From contig NZ_JAKKIE010000003.1 in NCBI RefSeq assembly GCF_021742065.1, positions 62,001 to 126,000 on the forward strand: a stretch of DNA of 64,000 nt, written 5' to 3'. This document shows positions 1 to 9,009 of this stretch, one piece after another (position 1 is the first letter of the stretch; the number at the start of each line of letters is the position of its first letter). Under the pieces are notes generated by a model that saw nothing but the letters and a program-made list of their open reading frames with translations, had not been told where the DNA came from and ran no database searches. Source of the stretch: Rhizorhapis sp. SPR117 (GTDB lineage: Bacteria > Pseudomonadota > Alphaproteobacteria > Sphingomonadales > Sphingomonadaceae). The translations under genes were made by a program, and so were the position numbers.

Positions 1-352
1 ATCGCCGGAGGCGTCGCGCGCCGCGCGCGCGCTCATCGCGCTTGCAGAGCCGGCCGCCAGGATCGATGTCCTGGTCATCGACGCCGAACCATCCGCCAAT
101 GGCCACGGCCCGACGCCAGGCAGCGATATCGCGCGGCACCTGACGCGCCATGGCTTCGGAGTGGAGGTCCATGCTCGCAGATCCGATGGTCGCCCTGTGT
201 CCGAGGTGCTGCAAAGCTTCGCGGTCATGGCCAAGGCCGACCTGCTCGCGATCGGCGCCTATGCCCATTCACGCTTCCACGAGGTTCTGTTCGGCGGCGT
301 CACGCGCGACCTTCTCGAGACTGAACGTGTTCCGATCCTGATGGTACACTGA
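1..352 (+). CDS. Universal stress protein, C-terminal part (cut by window start)
   Basis: Only the last 116 or so codons are present; the reading frame is open from base 2 and ends at the TGA at 350-352. The C-terminal pattern DLLAIGAYAHSR followed by FGGVTRDLL and VPILMVH is the ATP-binding end of the UspA fold (family knowledge: G-x2-G-x9-G-S/T-type loop). The same C-terminus recurs in the tandem UspA encoded at 57215-58030 (HSRVHELLLGGVTHDLL), so the two are paralogues bracketing most of the window. The length and number of Usp domains cannot be judged because the 5' part is missing. It converges with the SulP gene, with only 32 bases between the two stops. A role in energy or oxygen stress is inferred from family and neighbours. 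Confidence 0.85.
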   Translation, partial: SPEASRAARALIALAEPAARIDVLVIDAEPSANGHGPTPGSDIARHLTRHGFGVEVHARRSDGRPVSEVLQSFAVMAKADLLAIGAYAHSRFHEVLFGGVTRDLLETERVPILMVH

Positions 353-384
353 TGGTGGAGACCCGACGGTTTTCCGTTGTCGGA

Positions 385-2127
385 TCAGGGTTGCGCCGCC
401 ATCGGATTCTTCCCGTCGCCGTCTGTGAAACAGGTTGCCCGAATGTCGGCATGCGCCGCCTCGACTGCCCCCGCGAGCGTCGTCCTGTACCGGACGCGGG
501 GCGGGCGGGCGCCATGGGTCAGAAGGGTCCGGCGAACAGCCGGCCGAGCCCCGGCGATATAGACGATGGCGCCCTGCCGATGCGCTTTGCGCACGAAGCC
601 CTCGATCGTCGCCGCCGCGGTCGAATCGAGCAGCGACACCGCCGAGAAATCGATGACATAGGCCTTGGGATGCTCGCCGATGCGATCGAGCGCCGCCGCG
701 ACGCTCGCCGCCGCGCCAAAGAAGAAGGCGCCGGAGATCCGATAGACGATGACGTCGGGATTTGTCGCCAGGGCAACGTCATAGGGCGTATTGCCGTCGT
801 CCCCTTCGCTGTCGGCCAGGTCTGCGTCTGCCGTGGGATGGGGGCGTTCGATCTCGACCGCCTGCGCCATGCGATGGAGGAAGAGCAGCGCGCCGATGCC
901 GAACCCGACCAGGATGCCCTCGGTCAGATCGCGGAAGATGACGAGCAGCAGCGTCGCGAGCAGCACCACCGCATCGCCGCGCGAAGCGCGCAGGAGCGTC
1001 GCGATCTCCTGTTTCTCGATCATGTTCCAGGCGACCACGACCAGGACCGCGGCAAGCGCAGCCAAGGGGATATAGCCCAGAAGCGGCGCCGCGATCACCA
1101 TGAACAGCAGCAGGCAGACGGCGTGGAGCATGCCCGAGACCGGCCCGCGCGCGCCGGCGCGCACGTTGGTCGCGGTGCGCGCGATCGTGCCGGTCACGCA
1201 GAAGCCGCCGAACAGCGCCGAGCCGATATTGGCGATCCCCTGGCCGACCAGCTCCGAATTGGAGCGGTGCCGCCGCCCGGTCATGCTGTCGGCAACCACC
1301 GCCGAGAGCAGGCTTTCGATGCCGCCGAGCAGCGCGAAGGAGAGGGCGGCGGGCAAGACGGCGCCGACCTTGGCGAGCGAGAGGCCCGGCAGATGCGGTG
1401 ACGGGAGCGCCTGGGGGATGCCGCCGAAGCGCGTGGCGATCGTCTCGATCGGCAGTGCCAGCATCCAGCTGGCAAGCGATCCCACGCAGACGGCGATGAG
1501 AAAGGCCGGCCAGTGCGGACGGAGCCGCCGGACCGCGACGATGATCAGGATCGACAGCAGCGAAACCGCGGCCGCCGGCTCGCTGATCGTCCTCCATGCG
1601 CCGGCCAGCGCAGCGACCTTGGGGATGATCGCGCCGGGCTCCTTGCCGAGCAGGGTCAGGCCCAGCAGCTCCTTGAGTTGGCTCGTAAAGATGATGACGG
1701 CGATCCCCGCGGTGAACCCGACCGTGACCGGATAGGGGATATATTTGATGAAGGTGCCCAGCCGGAGAAAGCCCACCGCGAGCAGGATCACACCGGACAG
1801 CAGCGTGGCAAGGATCAGCCCGTCAAGCCCGTGTTGCGCGACGGTGGCCGCCACCAGCACGATGAACGCCCCGGCCGGTCCGCCGATCTGGAACCGGCTG
1901 CCGCCGAGTGCCGAGACGAGGAAGCCGCCGACGATCGCGGTGTAGAGGCCCCGGTCCGGCGTCACGCCCGAGGCGATCGCGATCGCCATCGAAAGCGGCA
2001 GGGCGACGACCGCGACTGTCAGCGCGGCTACCGCATCGGCCTTCAGCGCGGAAAAGCCATAGCCCTCCCGCAGCACAGTGAGGAGCTTGGGCGTGAACAG
2101 CTCCGCGAAGGTGGGCTCATGCGTCAT
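385..2127 (-). CDS. SulP family anion transporter with C-terminal STAS domain
   Basis: The 580-residue product is a SulP/SLC26 inner-membrane anion transporter. Residues ~10-420 are a run of hydrophobic helices, with the sulfate-transporter core around 30-110 (ALTVAVVALPLSMAIAIASG and GLYTAIVGGFLVSALGGS). A charged linker follows, then a STAS domain at ~440-555 with the typical SLLDSTA segment. Family members carry sulfate, bicarbonate or dicarboxylates; the substrate cannot be read from the sequence. The start at 2127 is chosen because homology begins with MTHEPTF; an upstream in-frame ATG at 2220 only adds residues unlike the family. The start codon lies inside the end of the small ORF at 2117-2326, so translation is probably coupled to it. 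Confidence 0.9.
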   Translation of the reverse strand: MTHEPTFAELFTPKLLTVLREGYGFSALKADAVAALTVAVVALPLSMAIAIASGVTPDRGLYTAIVGGFLVSALGGSRFQIGGPAGAFIVLVAATVAQHGLDGLILATLLSGVILLAVGFLRLGTFIKYIPYPVTVGFTAGIAVIIFTSQLKELLGLTLLGKEPGAIIPKVAALAGAWRTISEPAAAVSLLSILIIVAVRRLRPHWPAFLIAVCVGSLASWMLALPIETIATRFGGIPQALPSPHLPGLSLAKVGAVLPAALSFALLGGIESLLSAVVADSMTGRRHRSNSELVGQGIANIGSALFGGFCVTGTIARTATNVRAGARGPVSGMLHAVCLLLFMVIAAPLLGYIPLAALAAVLVVVAWNMIEKQEIATLLRASRGDAVVLLATLLLVIFRDLTEGILVGFGIGALLFLHRMAQAVEIERPHPTADADLADSEGDDGNTPYDVALATNPDVIVYRISGAFFFGAAASVAAALDRIGEHPKAYVIDFSAVSLLDSTAAATIEGFVRKAHRQGAIVYIAGARPAVRRTLLTHGARPPRVRYRTTLAGAVEAAHADIRATCFTDGDGKNPMAAQP

Positions 2128-2326
2128 GGCGGTCGTCCCTGGGACGGAACAGGTTGCCCAATTCCCCAGCGCCGGACCGATGCACTCGGTCGGAACGTGG
2201 TGCCACAAAGCGAGAGACATGCACCAGCAGCAGGGATAGACCCAGAAACGGCATGTGGCTCGACGGCACGAGCCCGAAAGCTCGTACGACCGGGCTATCG
2301 AGGCGCAATCCTTGCGTATCGATCAT
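2117..2326 (-). CDS. Small unknown protein coupled to the SulP gene
   Basis: A 69-residue ORF starting MIDTQGLRLD, preceded by a clear GAGGAG ribosome binding site 8 nt from the ATG. It has one moderately hydrophobic stretch in the middle (MPFLGLSLLLVHVSRF) and a basic, polar tail. Its stop overlaps the SulP start region by 11 nt, which fits a translationally coupled leader gene; the SulP gene itself has only a poor ribosome binding site. No family is recognised. It could be a real membrane-associated small protein or only a leader peptide whose translation opens the SulP start. Supported by RBS and position, not by homology. Confidence 0.4.
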   Translation of the reverse strand: MIDTQGLRLDSPVVRAFGLVPSSHMPFLGLSLLLVHVSRFVAPRSDRVHRSGAGELGNLFRPRDDRHDA

Positions 2327-2796
2327 GGTAACGTCTCCTCTGCGCCGGGACGATTGGTTGCTAGCCTCGGGCAATATCCAGCACACTCCGTTTATCTACG
2401 CATTGTCGGTTCGCTCCGTGCGGTTCAGTTCAGTTCCTTGTCCAGACAAGGCCGGCGCGAACGCCGGCGTCGTGGCAGGAGCCTGGAGATGCGGCGGCCG
2501 ATGACGAAATCCCGAGCAACGATGGGCGGCAGCCGCAGTCGGACAGGACTTCTTGCGCCGTTGATGGTCGAACAGAGTTCGTCGTCACAGGACGGCCCGA
2601 CAACCTGCCGGACGGCCTGTTCACTGTCGGGCATTCCGTCCGCGCTGCCCCGCATCCCCTCCATCGGGTGAGCGATGGCGACCATCAGCTGTCGGCGCCT
2701 TTGAGAGGCGAGCATGATCCGCTTCTCTCGCGCGCATTCGGTCCGCATCCGGCACACGGGACGAACGAGCGGCCTGCTCATCAGGAAGGGAGTCAC
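2327..2796. other. Divergent intergenic region between SulP unit and alcohol dehydrogenase
   Basis: 470 bases without a convincing gene. Short ORFs exist on both strands but lack ribosome binding sites and have no recognisable product. The minus-strand side carries TACGCATTG at 2397-2405, 71 nt before the small ORF start. The region should hold the promoters for both divergent units. No inverted repeat longer than a few bases and no terminator was seen. Confidence 0.5.
2397..2402. promoter_or_regulatory. TACGCA variant of the recurring TACGTA motif
   Basis: TACGCA, embedded in ATCTACGCATTG, lies 71 nt upstream of the start of the small SulP leader ORF. A near-identical ATATACGCATTG lies 50 nt upstream of the lipoprotein gene at 53346. 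It differs at one base from the TACGTA palindrome found between genes elsewhere in this window. The regulator is unknown. TACGCA also occurs inside coding regions, so by itself this site is weak. Confidence 0.3.
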
Positions 2797-3834
2797 ATGA
2801 AAGCACTCGTTTACCAGGGTCCAGGCGCCAAAGCCCTCGAAGAACGGCCGGAACCAGCAATTCGCGATGCCGGTGACGCCGTCGTCCGGGTGACGCGCAC
2901 GACAATCTGCGGCACCGACCTGCATATCCTCAAGGGCGATGTCGCGACCTGCGCGCCGGGCCGTATCCTTGGTCATGAAGGCGTCGGGGTTATCGAGGCG
3001 GTCGGAGCCGGCGTTACCGTCTTCAAGACCGGCGACCGCGTCCTGATCTCCTGCATCACCGCCTGTGGGCGGTGCGACTATTGCCGCCGCGGCATGTACT
3101 CGCATTGCACGACGGGCGGCTGGATCCTTGGCAACGAAATCGACGGAACCCAGGCGGAATATGTGCGCATTCCCCATGCCGACACCAGCCTTTATCCGAT
3201 CCCCGAGGGGGCCGACGAGGAAGCTTTGGTGATGCTGAGCGACATCTTGCCCACCGGCTTCGAGTGCGGCGTGCTCAACGGCAAGGTCGCGCCCGGGAAC
3301 AGCGTCGCCATCGTCGGCGCGGGGCCAATCGGACTTGCGACGCTGCTAACCGCGCAATTCTATTCGCCCGCAATGATCATCATGATCGATCTCGACGACA
3401 ATCGGCTCGAGGTCGCCCGCCGTTTCGGCGCGACGCACACCGTCAACAGCGCCGACGGCAAGGCAGCCGATGCGGTGAAGGCGCTGACCGAGGGGCGCGG
3501 CGTCGATACCGCGATCGAGGCGGTCGGCATTCCCGCCACTTTCCTGCTGTGCCAGGATCTCGTCGCGCCGGGCGGCGTGATCGCCAATATCGGCGTCCAT
3601 GGCTCCAAGGTCGACCTCCATCTCGAACGGCTGTGGTCGCAGAATATCTCGATCACCACGCGTCTGGTCGACACCGCTACGACCCCCATGCTGCTCAAGA
3701 CCGTGCAGGCCAAGAAGATCGATCCGAATGTGCTGATTACGCATCGCTTTACACTGGCCGATATTCTGGACGCTTATGACACATTCGGCCGTGCTGCCGA
3801 GACGCAGGCGCTCAAGGTCATCATCGAGGCTTGA
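2797..3834 (+). CDS. Zinc-dependent alcohol dehydrogenase (MDR family)
   Basis: The 345-residue protein is a medium-chain dehydrogenase that oxidises alcohols or reduces aldehydes with NAD(H). Visible features are the catalytic zinc region TICGTDLHILKGDV and GHEGVG, and the four-cysteine structural zinc loop CGRCDYCRRGMYSHC at ~95-110. The Rossmann motif is VGAGPIGLA near 175, and MIDLDDNRLEVA carries an aspartate typical of NAD preference. The start at 2797 follows a GGAAGGGAG ribosome binding site; an upstream in-frame extension to 2668 lacks family similarity. The next gene begins 5 nt after the stop, so the two are probably cotranscribed. Similar enzymes occur in low-oxygen gene sets where they dispose of reducing power. 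The physiological substrate is not determinable. Confidence 0.9.
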   Translation: MKALVYQGPGAKALEERPEPAIRDAGDAVVRVTRTTICGTDLHILKGDVATCAPGRILGHEGVGVIEAVGAGVTVFKTGDRVLISCITACGRCDYCRRGMYSHCTTGGWILGNEIDGTQAEYVRIPHADTSLYPIPEGADEEALVMLSDILPTGFECGVLNGKVAPGNSVAIVGAGPIGLATLLTAQFYSPAMIIMIDLDDNRLEVARRFGATHTVNSADGKAADAVKALTEGRGVDTAIEAVGIPATFLLCQDLVAPGGVIANIGVHGSKVDLHLERLWSQNISITTRLVDTATTPMLLKTVQAKKIDPNVLITHRFTLADILDAYDTFGRAAETQALKVIIEA

Positions 3835-3839
3835 GGACC

Positions 3840-4955
3840 ATGCCCGCCCCTGACGCGCTGAGGCGCTATCGTGCCAATCTCCAGGGCGAGGTCGACGGCG
3901 CGACCGTCTATGCGGCGCTGGCCGAGAGCGAGACCGACCCGAAGCTCGCGGAAGTGTTCCAGCGGCTGGCGGCGGTCGAGCAGGCCCATGCCGAATTCTG
4001 GCGCAAGCGGATCGGAGCGGACGGCGGTCATTTTTCGCCCGCGCCTTCGACAAGGGCACACATCCTCGCCTGGCTCGCGCGGCGGTTCGGCCCTGCTTTC
4101 GTGCTTCCCGCCCTCGCGGTCAGCGAGACGCGCGACAGCGCCGTGTATGACGCGCAGCCCGAGGCGAAGGCCGCCGGCCTCCCAGCCGACGAGCGGTCGC
4201 ACGCACTGCTGATGCGGGCAGCGGCGGGAAAGGGAGGACTCACCGGATCGACGATCGCACTTCTGGAAGGGCGCCACCGGGGCGGCGGCAACACGTTGCG
4301 CGCCGCGGTGCTCGGCGCCAACGACGGCCTCGTCTCCAATCTGAGCCTGGTGATGGGCGTCGCCGGCGCCGCCGCGACCGAGAGCACGCTCCTGCTCACG
4401 GGACTTGCCGGGCTGTTCGCCGGCGCCTGCTCGATGGCGATGGGCGAGTGGCTGTCGGTCACAAGCTCGCGCGAACTCTATCAGAGCCAGATCGCGACCG
4501 AAGCCGAAGAGTTGCGCGACACGCCGCAGGAAGAGAAAGAGGAGCTTGTCCTGATCTATCAGGCCAAGGGCATCGCCGAACCGCAGGCCCGCGCCCTGGC
4601 GGATCGGCTGCTGGGCAACGAAGGAACCGCTCTGGACGCGCTTGCGCGCGAGGAACTGGGAGTCGATCCTGATGAGCTGGGGGGGTCGGCGTGGACCGCA
4701 GCAACATGGTCCTTCCTGCTCTTTTCGGCGGGCGCCATCGTCCCGGCCGCCCCGTTCGCCTTTCTGTCGGGCGTAACCGCGCTGCTCACCGGCATCGGCG
4801 CTAGCGCTCTCGCGCTCGTCCTGATCGGCGCCGCCACAAGTCTTTTCACCGGGCGTTCGGCCCTGTTTTCGGGAATCCGCCAACTTCTCATCGGTCTGGC
4901 GGCCGCAGCCGTCACCTACGGCGCAGGGGCAGTTGTCGGCGTCTCGCTCGCTTGA
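3840..4955 (+). CDS. mbfA: MbfA-type protein: ferritin-like domain fused to VIT1/CCC1 transporter
   Basis: The 371-residue product has an N-terminal ferritin-like four-helix part (~1-140, with acidic/His residues such as EVDGATVYAALAESE and EQAHAEFW) joined to a VIT1/CCC1 membrane domain (~150-371). The transporter part shows AAVLGANDGLVSNLSLVMGVAGA and ACSMAMGEWLSVTSSRELYQ, both typical of CCC1 proteins. In Bradyrhizobium and Agrobacterium, MbfA exports iron and protects against peroxide (family knowledge). The ATG at 3840 sits 5 nt after the dehydrogenase stop with GAGG just before it; a TTG at 3831 overlapping that stop is the alternative start. No separate promoter is evident, so iron efflux may be expressed together with the dehydrogenase. 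Confidence 0.85.
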   Translation: MPAPDALRRYRANLQGEVDGATVYAALAESETDPKLAEVFQRLAAVEQAHAEFWRKRIGADGGHFSPAPSTRAHILAWLARRFGPAFVLPALAVSETRDSAVYDAQPEAKAAGLPADERSHALLMRAAAGKGGLTGSTIALLEGRHRGGGNTLRAAVLGANDGLVSNLSLVMGVAGAAATESTLLLTGLAGLFAGACSMAMGEWLSVTSSRELYQSQIATEAEELRDTPQEEKEELVLIYQAKGIAEPQARALADRLLGNEGTALDALAREELGVDPDELGGSAWTAATWSFLLFSAGAIVPAAPFAFLSGVTALLTGIGASALALVLIGAATSLFTGRSALFSGIRQLLIGLAAAAVTYGAGAVVGVSLA

Positions 4956-5022
4956 CGAGCATGGAGCCGTCAACAGGCTGGAAGCGGGCACGGCTGCATG
5001 ATCGCGGATGGAGGCAGGAATA

Positions 5023-5646
5023 ATGACACGGCGAATGCAGGAGCTGGCCCGGGAGATTGTCCTCCTTCAGACCGAACTCGATCGCGAAATAGAGCGGCGG
5101 CGCAATCTTCTCGGCGTCACGGTGCGGGAACGCCTCGTCGGATTCGAGCATGGGATCGCAACCGAGCATCGCCGCTTGCGCATGGGTGTTGGCAGGTTCC
5201 TCGCGCGGTCGTCCATCGCTACCAGTCTGGTGTCTCCGATCATCTATTCGGTCATCGTGCCATTGTTGCTGCTGGACGCCTGGATGAGTGCCTATCAGGC
5301 CATCTGCTTTCGAGTGTATCGGATCCCGCGCGTGCGCCGGAGTGATTACATTGTCATGGACCGTGGCCAGCTGAGCTATCTCAACTGGATCGAAGCACTC
5401 AACTGCCTCTATTGTGGCTACGCCAACGGGCTGATCGGATATGTTCGCGAGATCGCGAGCCGAACCGAACAATATTGGTGCCCGATCAAGCATGCGCTGC
5501 GCATCACCGACCCGCATCAGCGCTATTACGAGTTTCTGGAATATGGTGATGCCGGAGGCTATCGCGCCCGGCTCTCCGAGTTTCGCGACCGCCTGCGCGC
5601 GGACACTGCGCCCGATGCCAGCCCGCCGGCAGCGAGCGAGTCATGA
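5023..5646 (+). CDS. Conserved membrane protein of unknown function with Cys-rich motif
   Basis: A 207-residue protein whose function I do not recognise. It begins with a basic, probably helical region (~1-60), then a hydrophobic segment ~68-95 (SLVSPIIYSVIVPLLLLDAW). A dense motif follows at ~118-155: NCLYCGYANG, then EIASRTEQYWCPIKH. The spaced cysteines and histidine look like a possible metal or cluster site near the membrane. The start at 5023 has a strong GGAGGCAGGA ribosome binding site at 5010-5019; the ATG at 5008 overlaps that site and is less likely. It sits 67 nt after the MbfA gene and before the beta-CASP hydrolase. The tail is alanine/proline rich and probably unstructured. Confidence 0.7.
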   Translation: MTRRMQELAREIVLLQTELDREIERRRNLLGVTVRERLVGFEHGIATEHRRLRMGVGRFLARSSIATSLVSPIIYSVIVPLLLLDAWMSAYQAICFRVYRIPRVRRSDYIVMDRGQLSYLNWIEALNCLYCGYANGLIGYVREIASRTEQYWCPIKHALRITDPHQRYYEFLEYGDAGGYRARLSEFRDRLRADTAPDASPPAASES

Positions 5647-5729
5647 CTCGCGCTGGGCTCGCGCAAGACCGGCTCAGCCATCCCCGCTTCCGTTGAGACC
5701 CGCGCCTCATCCGCAGCCACTCCAGGACA

Positions 5730-7346
5730 ATGATCCGACACCTCATGACCGATGACCTCACGCTCGCCTTTCACGGAGCTGCCCGCACGGTTACCGGCTC
5801 CTGCATGGAATTCCGCCAGGACGGAAGGCGGCTGCTGGTCGACTGCGGGCTCTTCCAGGGATCCCGTACGTTGGAAACGCTCAACCGGACCGCTTTTCCG
5901 TTCGACGCGGCCGAAGTCGATGCGGCCATCCTGACCCATGCCCATATCGATCATTGCGGCCTGCTGCCCAGGCTTGTGGCTGAAGGCTTCGCCGGCGAGA
6001 TATGGTGCACCGCCCCGACGGCGGATCTGCTCGAGTTCATGCTGGCCGATGCGGGGCGGATCCAGGAGAGCGATACGGCCCGACGCAATCGACGCAAGGA
6101 CCGTGCGGGCCAGCCGGAGATCGTGCCGATCTACACCGAGCAGGACGCCATCGCGGCTTGGCGGCGGGCGCGGCCGGTCGAGCCTGAAACATGGTTCGAG
6201 CCTGTCCCTGGGTTCAGGGCACGCCTTTGGAACGCCGGACACATCCTGGGCTCGGCATCGGTCGAGCTCGAAATCGGCGATGTCCATCTCCTGTGTTCCG
6301 GCGACCTCGGCCCCGAGCACAAGGCATTTTATCCCGATCCCGCGAGCCCCGCAGGTTTCGATCACGTTATCTGCGAATCCACTTACGGCGACCGCAAGCG
6401 GGCTCACCTCACCCTGGTCGAGCGACGAGCCTTGCTCGAACGCGAGATCAGGGACGCGCTGGTCCGCGGCGGCAATCTGATCATTCCGGTGTTCGCGCTC
6501 GAGCGCACGCAGGAACTGTTACTGGATTTCGCCGCCCTGATCGACGAAAGCCGCATTCCGTCCGTCCCGGTGTTTATCGATTCTCCACTGGCCAATCGGG
6601 CGACGAGCGTGTTCGCCAAATATGCCGGCTCGCTGGAGGACATGGGCGGCGCGAACGTCTTTCGTCATGCCGCCTTCCATTTCGTCAACGATGTCGCGGA
6701 ATCGATCCGGCTCAACAGCGTTTCGGGCGCCATCATCATGGCGGCATCGGGCATGTGTGAAGGCGGCCGCATCCGGCACCATCTCCGGCACAATCTCTCC
6801 AGGCAGGATTCCACGATTCTGTTCGTCGGGTTTCAGGCTCAAGGCTCGCTCGGACGCGTCATTCTCGAAGGCGCCAAACGCGTCCGCATGTCGGGCGAGG
6901 ATATCGCCGTGCGCGCCCAGATCCGGCCCATCGACAGCTATTCGGCGCACGCCGATCAGGACGGCCTGCTGGCGTGGATCGAGGCGCGCCGTCCCATCGG
7001 GGGCAGTCTATTCCTCTCGCATGGGGAGACGACGGCGATCGATAGCTTGCGCCGCATCGCCCGCTCGCGCGACTTGAGCGCGTCCATCGTCGCTCCGGAG
7101 ATGGGCGAGGTGTTCCGACTGTCCGCCGGGACACCCGCGGCCCGGACCAAGACCGCAGACCCGAAGCGCCGACAGGCCTTCGGTCGCGACTGGCAGAACA
7201 GCTACGCTGACTTCGCCACGAGCCTGAAGCGCGAGCTGGGGGAAATACAGGATTCCAACAGCCGCCAGCGCGCGATCGACGATATGCGCGCGGTCCTCGA
7301 AAGCTACAAGAAGGTCTGGGAAAAGCGGGCCGCCCCGCGGCCTTGA
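5730..7346 (+). CDS. MBL-fold/beta-CASP RNA-processing hydrolase
   Basis: The 538-residue protein belongs to the metallo-beta-lactamase superfamily with an inserted beta-CASP domain, the CPSF73/RNase-like exonuclease group. The N-terminus carries GAARTVTGS. The zinc motif THAHIDHCG is at 69-77, further metal ligands follow in GHILGSASVE and CSGDLG, and beta-CASP motifs appear as SGMCEGGRIRHHL and SYSAHADQDGLLAWI. The C-terminus (~470-538) is lysine/arginine rich and may contact nucleic acid. Two starts are possible: the ATG at 5730 used here and a second at 5745. Family members process or degrade RNA; the target is unknown. Genes of this type often sit beside UspA, PHA and P-ATPase genes in proteobacteria. 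Confidence 0.88.
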   Translation: MIRHLMTDDLTLAFHGAARTVTGSCMEFRQDGRRLLVDCGLFQGSRTLETLNRTAFPFDAAEVDAAILTHAHIDHCGLLPRLVAEGFAGEIWCTAPTADLLEFMLADAGRIQESDTARRNRRKDRAGQPEIVPIYTEQDAIAAWRRARPVEPETWFEPVPGFRARLWNAGHILGSASVELEIGDVHLLCSGDLGPEHKAFYPDPASPAGFDHVICESTYGDRKRAHLTLVERRALLEREIRDALVRGGNLIIPVFALERTQELLLDFAALIDESRIPSVPVFIDSPLANRATSVFAKYAGSLEDMGGANVFRHAAFHFVNDVAESIRLNSVSGAIIMAASGMCEGGRIRHHLRHNLSRQDSTILFVGFQAQGSLGRVILEGAKRVRMSGEDIAVRAQIRPIDSYSAHADQDGLLAWIEARRPIGGSLFLSHGETTAIDSLRRIARSRDLSASIVAPEMGEVFRLSAGTPAARTKTADPKRRQAFGRDWQNSYADFATSLKRELGEIQDSNSRQRAIDDMRAVLESYKKVWEKRAAPRP

Positions 7347-7376
7347 TGGACATTTTCCTCAAGGCCTCGGCTTTGG

Positions 7377-8933
<1,557 letters not shown>

Positions 8934-9009
8934 TCATACAAGCTCAGTGCCATCGGCGCGCCTGCATGCGAAAGCGGAAGCCGGCTTGAGCCCTGCACCG
9001 ATTGGCTGC

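Noticed and set aside
352..1401. 349-codon plus-strand frame opposite SulP
   Set aside because: Very arginine-rich shadow frame; SulP on the other strand is unmistakable.
2425..3177. Minus-strand frame between SulP unit and alcohol dehydrogenase
   Set aside because: Part overlaps the dehydrogenase gene; the intergenic part (SCDDELCSTINGARSP) has no family or RBS, so no gene was called.
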